This document shows positions 34,569-42,061 of a stretch of DNA of 64,000 bases, one piece after another. The notes beneath the pieces were generated by a model. That model searched no databases. It was not told the DNA's origin and saw only the letters and a program-made list of their open reading frames with translations. Both the position numbers and the translations under genes were made by a program. Within the stretch, counting starts at the first letter, position 1. Each line of letters begins with the position of its first letter. The stretch is taken from the NCBI GenBank assembly GCA_964627445.1, contig CAZVJF010000010.1:1-64000 (forward strand). The letters run 5' to 3'. The DNA is from Luteibaculum sp964627445. GTDB lineage: Bacteria > Bacteroidota > Bacteroidia > Flavobacteriales_D > Luteibaculaceae.

Positions 34569-35003
34569 CTAAGCGAATTCTGCTTTTCCTATGCCTCCCG
34601 ATTTTGGAGTGCTTTCGGCTTTGTAGGCTGGACCTACGTAATCCTCGTCTGCAGAAAGACCCAGGTTTAGCATGTACAAACCGTTAAGCACGATGGCAAA
34701 AACGTAATCTGCAATAGTGGTTTTTCCAAAGCTTTGGCAAACCTCTATCCATATTTTGCATACAAAGTAAATGTTGTACACCGGTATAAAGTAATACCAA
34801 ACATGGCTGTCTGGGCGACCTACAACACGGTTTAATACCATAAGGTTGTATATCGGTACAAAGATTGCCCAACCGTTTTGACCTGCTTTGTCGTAAAGCT
34901 TCCACTGTCCAACTGAGGCGATGAAAAAGAACAATCCTAAAACTAATTTGAGGCCCATGCTCATATTAGTTAAGAAATCTACTACTGTGCTGGTTAAGTC
35001 CAT
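34569..35003 (-). CDS. DUF5684-like small membrane protein
   Basis: Encodes 144 residues with about four hydrophobic spans. The stretch LYDKAGQNGWAIFVPIYN followed by VVGRPDSHVWYYFIPVYN is the hallmark of the DUF5684 group (K-AG-x-GW-A-x-P-x-YN). The C-terminus is a short polar tail. An internal ATG (MSMGLKLVLG, residue 14) is an alternative start. It converges with alaS with a 28-base gap. Function unknown; members are sometimes annotated as signal-peptidase-associated, which I cannot support here. Confidence 0.82.
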   Translation of the reverse strand: MDLTSTVVDFLTNMSMGLKLVLGLFFFIASVGQWKLYDKAGQNGWAIFVPIYNLMVLNRVVGRPDSHVWYYFIPVYNIYFVCKIWIEVCQSFGKTTIADYVFAIVLNGLYMLNLGLSADEDYVGPAYKAESTPKSGGIGKAEFA

Positions 35004-35125
35004 AATTTAATGTATTAAGCGGGATTATTTTAACGAACAAAATTTCGGGATAATATGCCACTAAAGCAACTTATCCTGTAAAAAAGACGCTTAAAAGATT
35101 TAAAAGGTTGCCTGTGGAAAGTGTT

Positions 35126-35148
35126 AAAAACTAAGGCTGTTTTAGCCT
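35126..35148 (+). other. Weak hairpin in 154-base spacer
   Basis: AGGCT/AGCCT around GTTTT, with an A-run on the left that reads as T-run on the minus strand. It lies upstream of the DUF5684-like gene and just before (in plus coordinates) the stop of the sigma-54 regulator at 35158, so on the minus strand it could be that operon's terminator. The stem is only 5 bp. Confidence 0.4.
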
Positions 35149-35157
35149 GTGAGACTT

Positions 35158-36327
35158 TTAGTTTAGTTGTGGATTGCAGTATTTTTTCACTTCCGCTTCG
35201 GTAATTTCATTATCGCAAAGAATTACCAAGCGCTCTAGGGTGTTTCTCAGTTCGCGGATGTTACCCGTCCAATGCAACTTTTGTAGGGCTTTGTACGCAT
35301 TTTCTGCACACATTTTCTTCGGAATGCCGTGATCCTCGCAAATTTGCTCCAGAAAGAAATCTGTCAATACCGGAATATCTTCCGTTCGGTCATTCAGGTC
35401 GGGAACATGAATGAGAATCACTGCCAGGCGGTGAAATAGATCCTCGCGAAAATTTCCCGCCTCAATTTCCTTGCGCAAGTCTTTGTTGGTGGCTGCAATA
35501 ACCCGGGTGTTTACTTTAATCTCTTTATCACCTCCCACGCGGGTAATTTTATTTTCCTGCAGTGCACGCAGTACCTTGGCCTGGGCGTTGGGTGCCATAT
35601 CGCCAATTTCATCCAGGAAAATGGTGCCACCGTGCGCCAACTCAAACATGCCTTTCTTTTGTTTTATGGCCGAGGTAAAGGCGCCCTTTTCATGGCCAAA
35701 CAATTCGCTTTCTATAAGCTCGCTGGGTATGGCGGCACAGTTTACCTCAATAAAAGGTTCTTTGCTTCTCGGGCTTAGCTCATGCAGTTGGCGGGCTACG
35801 AGTTCTTTACCGCTACCGTTAGAGCCTGTTATCAATACCCGGGCATCGGTGGGAGCTACTTTTTGAATGATGGCTTTAATTTCCTGGACCGCGCTGCTTT
35901 CACCTACGATGGTGGTGGAGGTCTTTTTGCTTATGCGCTTCTTAAGCTCAGATGTATTGCGCTCTAGTTTTTTTAAGGCCGTGGCGTTTTTTATGGCCAC
36001 CATAATGCGGTTAAGATCAAAAGGCTTTTCTATAAAATCGGTGGCGCCTTTTTGCAATGCTTCCACCGCGGTATCTATAGTTCCATGACCAGAGATCATA
36101 ATGAAGGGTGGTGGATTGAGCTCTTGTGCAGCTTCCAGCACTTCAATTCCATCCATGCCTTGCATTTTTATGTCGCAAAAAACGAGGTCTAAAGAATTAT
36201 TCTTTATAGCATCTAAAGCCTCTTTGCCATTGGCAGCGGTAAGGACTTCATGCTTTTCAAACGTTAATATTTCTCCCAATGAACGCCTTATACCGGGTTC
36301 ATCATCCACTATGAGTATTTGAGCCAT
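35158..36327 (-). CDS. NtrC-type response regulator with sigma-54 ATPase domain, no C-terminal HTH
   Basis: Encodes 389 residues. The receiver domain (1-115) has Asp9/Asp10, phospho-acceptor Asp52, Ser79 and Lys101. The AAA+ domain (about 140-370) has Walker A GSNGSGKE (168-175), the sigma-54 contact loop reading GAFTSA (215-220) instead of GAFTGA, Walker B region TIFLDEIGD, and TGNIRELRN. The protein ends about 20 residues after the AAA+ domain, so the usual Fis-type DNA-binding domain is missing. The stop codon and flanking bases show no sign of a frameshift continuing the domain. It is the last gene of the ABC-Ppx operon, one base after ppx. rpoN is not in the window. Confidence 0.92.
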   Translation of the reverse strand: MAQILIVDDEPGIRRSLGEILTFEKHEVLTAANGKEALDAIKNNSLDLVFCDIKMQGMDGIEVLEAAQELNPPPFIMISGHGTIDTAVEALQKGATDFIEKPFDLNRIMVAIKNATALKKLERNTSELKKRISKKTSTTIVGESSAVQEIKAIIQKVAPTDARVLITGSNGSGKELVARQLHELSPRSKEPFIEVNCAAIPSELIESELFGHEKGAFTSAIKQKKGMFELAHGGTIFLDEIGDMAPNAQAKVLRALQENKITRVGGDKEIKVNTRVIAATNKDLRKEIEAGNFREDLFHRLAVILIHVPDLNDRTEDIPVLTDFFLEQICEDHGIPKKMCAENAYKALQKLHWTGNIRELRNTLERLVILCDNEITEAEVKKYCNPQLN

Positions 36328-36328
36328 G

Positions 36329-37255
36329 CTAGGATAAATCGTTTATGGTACTAAATAGGGCGCCTTCTTTTAATGCGTAAGCACACTGGTGTATTTGCTG
36401 AAACTGGTGGTTTTTGAAAATTGCCTGAAGCAGCAAACTCGACATTACAATAAAATCTACCCGCATGCTAATAAGGCCGTTTCTGTTTTGCCTGTCGTTC
36501 ATACTAGAAGCGACCATTTCTTTGAGGATACGGTCCATGTCTTTTTGCAGAATAGGGTTGCTAATTTCCTCGCTGGGGTAGGATTTACCGGCATCGGCTA
36601 ATATCATGTCTACAATGGAGTCAAAAGAACCACTAGAGCCTATTAGATGAGACACCTTTAGTTTTTTGAGTTCGCGGAAAAGCGGTTCCAGCTCCGCTTC
36701 AAAATAGGCGATAATCTTTTCTTTGATGGCAGCAGTTATAGGGTCTTCTGGGTGGAAGCGCTCCAACAAACGAGCAGCGCCTAGGTTTAGGCTATCCAGC
36801 CAGTAGGTGTTTTCTTGATCGGCAATAATAAACTCGGTAGATCCGCCGCCAATATCTATAATGAGGCTTTTTTCCTCGTGGATTACTCCAGCGCTACGAA
36901 CCCCCAACATAATAAGTTCGGCTTCTTTTTTGCCGCTAATAACCTCAATATCCAGACTGAAACTATCCCTAACGGCATTGATAAACTCCTGGGCGTTAGA
37001 AGCTTCGCGAATGGCGCTGGTAGCATAAGCATACATCTGCGTAGCACCCGACTGTTGTGCTTCCGTCATCATCATGCGAATGGCATTGATACCACGATCG
37101 AAGGCTTCGGCTGAAATGCGTTTATCTTTAAAACCTTGAGCACCCAGTTTCACCGGGATTTTATCGCTGAGTATAAACTCAGTTTGATCACCGGTAGTAT
37201 CGGCTACGAGAAGGTTAAAGGTATTGGTGCCTAAATCTAAAATGGCGGTGCGCAT
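36329..37255 (-). CDS. Ppx/GppA family exopolyphosphatase/pppGpp phosphatase
   Basis: Encodes 308 residues, the short two-lobe form of the ASKHA fold. Phosphate-binding loop one is ILDLGTNTFNLLV at the N-terminus; loop two is LIIDIGGGSTEF near residue 140; ATSAIREASN and IGSSGSFDSI are further family motifs. Lacking the C-terminal HD-like extension, it matches the shorter Ppx/GppA homologues of Bacteroidota. Whether it cuts polyphosphate or pppGpp cannot be read. It lies 4 bp after the ABC permease and 1 bp before the response regulator. Confidence 0.92.
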   Translation of the reverse strand: MRTAILDLGTNTFNLLVADTTGDQTEFILSDKIPVKLGAQGFKDKRISAEAFDRGINAIRMMMTEAQQSGATQMYAYATSAIREASNAQEFINAVRDSFSLDIEVISGKKEAELIMLGVRSAGVIHEEKSLIIDIGGGSTEFIIADQENTYWLDSLNLGAARLLERFHPEDPITAAIKEKIIAYFEAELEPLFRELKKLKVSHLIGSSGSFDSIVDMILADAGKSYPSEEISNPILQKDMDRILKEMVASSMNDRQNRNGLISMRVDFIVMSSLLLQAIFKNHQFQQIHQCAYALKEGALFSTINDLS

Positions 37256-37259
37256 AGTG

Positions 37260-38576
37260 TTAGTGGTATTTAACCCATTTCCAGAGCTCCTTGTAAGTTA
37301 CTTTTTTACCATACATTAAAATACCTACTCGGTAAATTTTTGCTGCCAACCAGGTAGCGCCCAAAAATCCACCCACCAACAGGGCCATACTTAGGATAAG
37401 CTGCCACATGGATGCGGCATCAAATCCTACCGCAACACGCAACATCATAACGATAGGCGAAGTGAGGGGAACCATAGAAAACCAAAAAGCGGCTGGCCCC
37501 TCGGGGTTGGTAATGGCAAATTCACCTACCAACAAGGCAAAAATGAGCGGTATGGTTATGGGCAGCATAAACTGCTGGGTGTCGGTTTCGTTATCCACAG
37601 CAGCACCTACTGCTGCAAAAAGTGCTGCGTAAAGGAGGTATCCACCCAAGAAATAAAAGATAAACATGCCAATCATGAGCGGGAAGTTAACGCGCTCAAT
37701 GAGGTCGAATATGGCTACCAAGTCTTCAGAAGGGCCTTCTTCGTTCATCATTTCCTGTACCGCTTGTTGGCTCATTTGCTGCTGCATCATTTCGGGGTCA
37801 AACTGATCTCCAATCAATGCTACTTGCGCTACCGTGGTGAGCACCAAGGTGAGGATAATCCACATGAAAAATTGGGTGAGCCCTACCAATGCAATCCCCA
37901 CAATTTTACCCATCATGAGCTGAAAGGGTTTTACCGAGGATATGAGCACTTCTACAATGCGGTTGGTTTTTTCTTCGATAACGCCACGCATTACTTGCAC
38001 CCCATACATAAACACGAACATGTAAATAAGGAAGGCAAACACAAAGCCTACAATGGCCAGCTCCTGGTGGTAGGTGTCTTTCTCTTTTTTGTGGATGTCT
38101 CGCGCACTGAAGTTGAAGTTGGTATTGATGTGTGCGTAGGTCTCGGGGCTTATTTCATTGAGCTCTAATTTGTAATCCTCCAAGATGTTCTCCATCTGGT
38201 CTTTGAGGTAGGATTTTACAATAAAGCTGGGCGCTTCCTTGTAGTAAATGGCCCCCTGGTTGGTTTTAATAATGTTCTCGGGCAGGTAGAGCATGAGGGT
38301 GTAGTCGCTAGCCTCAAACTCCTCATCCGAAATATCTTTTTCGGTGTAGATAAAGGTATAGCCCTCTTTTTCTTTGAATAAGCCGTTGGTGAGTTGCAGT
38401 GGGCTTTTGTCTACCACTACAATGTTTTGCGGACCACTTTCGGATAGGCTAAAATAGATGGCTCCAGCAAAGACCCCGGCCATCAATAATGGCCCCAGCA
38501 GGGTCATAATGATAAACGACTTCTTTTTTACTCTTGAGAAATACTCGCGTTGTATAATTAATCCAATCTTACCCAT
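37260..38576 (-). CDS. ABC-2 type exporter permease (NatB-like)
   Basis: Encodes 438 residues. After one N-terminal span (IIMTLLGPLLMAGVFAGAIYF) comes a large extracytoplasmic domain (about 45-170), then five or so spans (FVFAFLIYMFVFMYGVQVM; IVGIALVGLTQFFMWIILTL; LMIGMFIFYFLGGYLLYAAL; PITIPLIFALLVGEFA; LILSMALLVGGFLGATWLAA). The signature VMRGVIEEKTNRIVEVLISS marks the ABC-2 NatB/YhaP group. It pairs with the ATPase gene 6 bp upstream. The cargo is unknown; sodium or a peptide are both possible for the family. Confidence 0.92.
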   Translation of the reverse strand: MGKIGLIIQREYFSRVKKKSFIIMTLLGPLLMAGVFAGAIYFSLSESGPQNIVVVDKSPLQLTNGLFKEKEGYTFIYTEKDISDEEFEASDYTLMLYLPENIIKTNQGAIYYKEAPSFIVKSYLKDQMENILEDYKLELNEISPETYAHINTNFNFSARDIHKKEKDTYHQELAIVGFVFAFLIYMFVFMYGVQVMRGVIEEKTNRIVEVLISSVKPFQLMMGKIVGIALVGLTQFFMWIILTLVLTTVAQVALIGDQFDPEMMQQQMSQQAVQEMMNEEGPSEDLVAIFDLIERVNFPLMIGMFIFYFLGGYLLYAALFAAVGAAVDNETDTQQFMLPITIPLIFALLVGEFAITNPEGPAAFWFSMVPLTSPIVMMLRVAVGFDAASMWQLILSMALLVGGFLGATWLAAKIYRVGILMYGKKVTYKELWKWVKYH

Positions 38577-38582
38577 GACAGC

Positions 38583-39494
38583 CTACGCGTTTTTGTTTAC
38601 AACATCAATAAAAATATCATTCATAGAAGGCAGCACCTCCGTGGCAGAAATAATTTCCGCCTGTGGCAAAATGGTTTGCAACAGGGCATTGAGACTGTGG
38701 CCATCTTGCAGTTTTATACGTTTACTGTAAAATCCTTCTTTTGTGGCTTCGGCTTGCAGTTCGGTGGCAAACTCGGGTAAGCTCAATGCGTTGTTGTTGC
38801 GCAACGTAATGTCGTATGCATTGGGAGCAAAATCGCGTTTTACCTCCATTACGTTTCCACCCAGCACTTTTTTGCTCTTGTTGATAAGAGCAAAGCTGTC
38901 GCAAATTTCCTCTACAGAACCCATGTTGTGGGTGGATAGCATAATAGTAGCTCCGTTGTCTTTGAGGTGCATAATTTCTTTGCGTATCACCGCAGCGTTG
39001 ATGGGGTCGAAACCGCTAAAAGGTTCATCGAGGATAATGAGCTTGGGCTGGTGAATGACCGTGGTAATAAACTGTATTTTTTGCGCCATCCCCTTGGAAA
39101 GCTCCTCCACCTTTTTGTTCCACCAAGACTGAATATCGAAACGGTCGAACCAATACTTCACTTGCGCTTTAGCCTCGGAAACGGAAAGGCCTTTGAGACG
39201 TGCTAAATACAAGGCTTGCTCGCCTACGGTCATCTTTTTATACAACCCGCGTTCTTCGGGCAGATAGCCAATAATTTGGATGTGCTCGGGTCGTAGTTTT
39301 TCTCTGTTTATGGTTACCGTTCCTGTATCGGGTGCGGTAATTTGGTTAATGATGCGGATGAGTGTGGTTTTACCCGCACCGTTGGGGCCCAACAGACCAA
39401 AAATTTCGCCTTCCTTCACGGTGATGTTCACCTCGGAAAGGGCTTGGTGATGGATAAAAGATTTACTGACATCAACTGCTTCCAGCATGCGCAT
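38583..39494 (-). CDS. ABC exporter ATP-binding protein (NatA-like)
   Basis: Encodes 303 residues from ATG 39494 (MRMLEAVDVSKSF); ATG 39488 is equally possible and an upstream codon at 39548 falls inside the grpE-dnaJ terminator region, so it is unlikely. Walker A is GPNGAGKTTL (near residue 38), the signature is ELSKGMAQK, Walker B is LIILDEPFSGFD, with H-loop LSTHNMGSVE. A C-terminal extension of about 80 residues (from ALINKSKKVLGG on) is typical of NatA/YhaQ ATPases. It is the first gene of the four-gene operon. Confidence 0.93.
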   Translation of the reverse strand: MRMLEAVDVSKSFIHHQALSEVNITVKEGEIFGLLGPNGAGKTTLIRIINQITAPDTGTVTINREKLRPEHIQIIGYLPEERGLYKKMTVGEQALYLARLKGLSVSEAKAQVKYWFDRFDIQSWWNKKVEELSKGMAQKIQFITTVIHQPKLIILDEPFSGFDPINAAVIRKEIMHLKDNGATIMLSTHNMGSVEEICDSFALINKSKKVLGGNVMEVKRDFAPNAYDITLRNNNALSLPEFATELQAEATKEGFYSKRIKLQDGHSLNALLQTILPQAEIISATEVLPSMNDIFIDVVNKNA

Positions 39495-39546
39495 AAAATT
39501 TTGTGGGAAGATACTAGATGTTCCTAAAAGGTAAATACCGGTCATC

Positions 39547-39578
39547 AAAAAAGGAGCTGTGTTGGCAGCTCCTTTTTA
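39547..39578 (-). terminator. Intrinsic terminator after dnaJ
   Basis: A 12-bp stem AAAAAGGAGCTG/CAGCTCCTTTTT around a 6-base loop. Read on the minus strand it follows dnaJ's stop by about 23 bases and ends in T; it separates the grpE-dnaJ operon from the ABC operon. Confidence 0.92.
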
Positions 39579-39600
39579 TTGGTTCTGTGTATAGTTCGAT

Positions 39601-40722
39601 TTACCCAAACATCTCTTTTACCCTTTGGAAAAAGCCTTTATCCTTTGTACCGGGCTTAGGAATAAAGTTCTCCGATTCCTTCAAAGATTCCAGGGTAGCC
39701 TTTTCGGTTTCGTTGAGCTGTTGGGGCGTCCAAACATTCATGTTTACAATGAGGTCACCACGGCCGTAGCCATTTAAATCGGGTAAACCTTTGCCGCGCA
39801 GTCTAAGTAGTTTACCACTTTGCGTACCCGCTTCTATCTTAATGCGTGCTTTGCTTTTTACTAAAGGTACTTCGGCATGGCCACCTAAAGCTGCATCAAT
39901 AAATGAGATGTAACAATCGTAGTGCAGGTTGTTGCCATCGCGTTTTAGGTAGGGGTGCTCTTGCTCTTCGATCACTACCAACAAATCTCCAGGAATGCCG
40001 CCCATGGGTGCTGCATTTCCCTTGCCATTTAGGCTGAGTTGCATGCCTTCTTCCACACCGGCTGGAATATCTATGGAGATTACCTCTTCTTTGCGTTTTA
40101 GGCCATTGGCATCGGCATCTTTGGGTTTGTTGTTTAGGGTTTTACCTGTACCATGACACGCAGGACAGGTAGTGGCCGTTTGCATTTGGCCCAAGATGGT
40201 ATTCATTACTCGGTTTACTTGCCCCGAGCCACCACAAGTATTACACGTGCCGTAGGTAGCGCCTTCGGCCTCTACCAGCTTGTTTACCTTAACTTTTTTC
40301 GTACAACCTTCGGCTATTTCCTCTAGGGTAAGCTTTACCTTAATGCGTAGGTTAGAGCCGCGTGCTCTCCGTCTGGCTCCTCCGCCACCGCCACCAAAAC
40401 CACCTCCAAAGGCACCGCCAAAGATGTCTCCGAACTGGCTAAAGATGTCGTCCATAGACATACCGCCACCAGCTCCACCGCCAAAGCCACTGCCGGCTCC
40501 AAAAGCCTGGTGACCAAACTGATCGTACTTGGCCCGTTTTTCATCGTTGCCTAGAATCTCGTAGGCTTCAGCAGCTTCTTTAAACTTGGCTTCAGCGTCC
40601 TTATCGTCTGGATTTTTATCGGGGTGGTACTTAAGTGCTAGCTTTCGGTAGGCCTTTTTTATCTCGTCTTTACCTGCTCCTTTACTGAGTCCTAATACCT
40701 CGTAGTAATCTCTTTTACTCAT
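39601..40722 (-). CDS. dnaJ: Chaperone DnaJ, two-motif zinc region
   Basis: Encodes 373 residues. The J domain with the HPD triad (YHPDKNPDD) and the Gly/Phe-rich stretch (FGGGAGGGMSMDDIF ... GGAFGGGFGGGGGG) are normal. In the zinc region only two CxxCxGxG motifs are found, CNTCGGSG and CPACHGTG; the first and fourth motifs of the classical four are replaced by VEAEGATYGT and LNNKPKDADANG. By homology the lost pair forms zinc site 1 and the kept pair zinc site 2. The C-terminal substrate-binding domains are complete. Works with GrpE and DnaK; it follows grpE by 9 bp. Confidence 0.95.
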   Translation of the reverse strand: MSKRDYYEVLGLSKGAGKDEIKKAYRKLALKYHPDKNPDDKDAEAKFKEAAEAYEILGNDEKRAKYDQFGHQAFGAGSGFGGGAGGGMSMDDIFSQFGDIFGGAFGGGFGGGGGGARRRARGSNLRIKVKLTLEEIAEGCTKKVKVNKLVEAEGATYGTCNTCGGSGQVNRVMNTILGQMQTATTCPACHGTGKTLNNKPKDADANGLKRKEEVISIDIPAGVEEGMQLSLNGKGNAAPMGGIPGDLLVVIEEQEHPYLKRDGNNLHYDCYISFIDAALGGHAEVPLVKSKARIKIEAGTQSGKLLRLRGKGLPDLNGYGRGDLIVNMNVWTPQQLNETEKATLESLKESENFIPKPGTKDKGFFQRVKEMFG

Positions 40723-40731
40723 AATGCCATT

Positions 40732-41334
40732 TTATTGTCCTACGACTACCTTAGCGTAGCGTAACACTTTGTCGTTGAATAGGTAACCCTTTTCAATGAT
40801 GTCTACTACCTTACCTTTAAGTTCGGGTTTGGGTGCAGGGATGTTGGTTATGGCTTCGTGCTTGTCGGTATCAAAATCGTCTCCCGCCTCAGTGGCCATG
40901 GGTTTTAGCCCTTTGTTTTTAAGGGTGTTGGACAGCTTGTTGTAAATCAGCTCAAATCCTTCCTTTATGGCATCAATTTCTTTGGCTTCAAGGTTGGATG
41001 CGTTAGCGCGCTCAAAATCGTCTACTACAGGGAGCAATTCCTTTACCAGTTCCGATCCGGCATTTTGCATCAAATCCAGCTTTTCTTTGCTGTTTCTACG
41101 TCTAAAGTTTTCAAAGTCGGAGTACAGGCGCAGGTATTTGTCGTTGGCCTCCTGGAGTTGCTTTTTCAGCAAGGTAATTTCGTCTTCTTGCTGTTCTTCT
41201 ATGCTTTGCTCTTCCTCGTTTTCTGGGGTGGCATTCTCAGCCGATTCGGCAGTGTTTTGTGTCTGCTCATCCTGAACCGCTTGCTCCTCGTTCTGCTTTA
41301 CGTCCTCTTCGGTATGGGTTCCTTTCTTGCTCAT
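40732..41334 (-). CDS. grpE: Nucleotide exchange factor GrpE
   Basis: Encodes 200 residues from ATG 41334 (MSKKGTHTEEDVKQNEEQ); the frame is open 108 bases upstream but that would cross a terminator. A long acidic, Gln/Glu-rich N-terminal tail (about 55 residues) leads into the dimer coiled coil (LLKKQLQEANDKYLRLYSDF) and the signature ENFRRRNSKEK. The C-terminal beta-domain has HEAITNIPAP and VVDIIEKGYLFNDKVLRYAK. GrpE releases ADP from DnaK; dnaK itself is not in the window. First gene of the grpE-dnaJ pair. Confidence 0.95.
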   Translation of the reverse strand: MSKKGTHTEEDVKQNEEQAVQDEQTQNTAESAENATPENEEEQSIEEQQEDEITLLKKQLQEANDKYLRLYSDFENFRRRNSKEKLDLMQNAGSELVKELLPVVDDFERANASNLEAKEIDAIKEGFELIYNKLSNTLKNKGLKPMATEAGDDFDTDKHEAITNIPAPKPELKGKVVDIIEKGYLFNDKVLRYAKVVVGQ

Positions 41335-41411
41335 GCTCAATTTCCTATTTATTGCTGTTTCCTGTAAGGCAAAATTGTTGCCAAAGGTTTCCTTCCTGCC
41401 ATTTTGACAAC

Positions 41412-41438
41412 AAAAAACCCCTTTCTGGGAAAGGGGTT
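41412..41438 (-). terminator. Intrinsic terminator after tlpA-like gene
   Basis: A 10-bp stem AACCCCTTTC/GAAAGGGGTT with TGG loop. On the minus strand it is followed by T6, ending the uvrD-DUF4290-murA-tlpA operon upstream of grpE. Confidence 0.92.
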
Positions 41439-41462
41439 GCAAAGATAGGGTATCTTATAATT

Positions 41463-41987
41463 CTAAAGCTTCTTTACGTACTTGTCTAGCTCCATGTGAA
41501 GCAGTGGCCCACGTAAATTTTTTGCGATAATTTTTCCGTCTGGATCAATTAAGAAACTGCTGGGAATGGAGTTTACTCCGTACACCTTAGCCGGCTCGCT
41601 ATTCCAAAAGCCCAGGTCGCTCACATGGTAGTCCCAGCTTAGTTTGTCTTGTTCAATGGCTTTTTTCCAAGCTTCTTTAGAGCGATCTAGGGATACGCTG
41701 AATACTTCGAAACCCTTTCCATCGGTAAATTTGGCTTTGCTGTACTTCTCGTAGGCTTGTACTACGTTGGGGTTTTCTCTGCGGCAGGGACCACACCAAG
41801 AGGCCCAAAAATCGAGCAGTACATACTTTCCTTGCAGATCGGATAAAGCGTATTCTTTGCCATCGGGGCTCTCGAGTTTTATTTCGGGGGCTATGTTGCC
41901 AATGCCCGTGCCTACTTTGGCTTTTTGAGAAAATCCTAGGCTGGATATTGTTAAGGCCGCTATGGCGAGGATTGATTTTAGTTTCAT
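41463..41987 (-). CDS. Secreted TlpA-like thioredoxin-fold protein
   Basis: Encodes 174 residues from ATG 41987, which gives a clean signal peptide (MKLKSILAIAALTISSLGFS); the 24 extra residues possible upstream would spoil it. The redox motif is WASWCGPCRREN and the cis-proline loop is SIPSSFLIDPDG. APEIKLESPDGKEYALSDL is the TlpA/ResA/AhpC-TSA start. Likely a periplasmic thiol-disulfide reductase; its partner is unknown. Last gene of the operon with uvrD, DUF4290 and murA, 74 bp after murA. Confidence 0.92.
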   Translation of the reverse strand: MKLKSILAIAALTISSLGFSQKAKVGTGIGNIAPEIKLESPDGKEYALSDLQGKYVLLDFWASWCGPCRRENPNVVQAYEKYSKAKFTDGKGFEVFSVSLDRSKEAWKKAIEQDKLSWDYHVSDLGFWNSEPAKVYGVNSIPSSFLIDPDGKIIAKNLRGPLLHMELDKYVKKL

Positions 41988-42061
41988 AGTGTTTAGTTGC
42001 TGGTTTACAGTTATGAGTTTACGGTTGGTGTTCATGCGGTCGCTTGCCGCATCAAGCACTC

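Noticed and set aside
40380..40500. Proline-rich plus-strand frame opposite dnaJ
   Set aside because: It is the reverse strand of the Gly/Phe-rich codons of dnaJ, which read as Pro-rich sequence.
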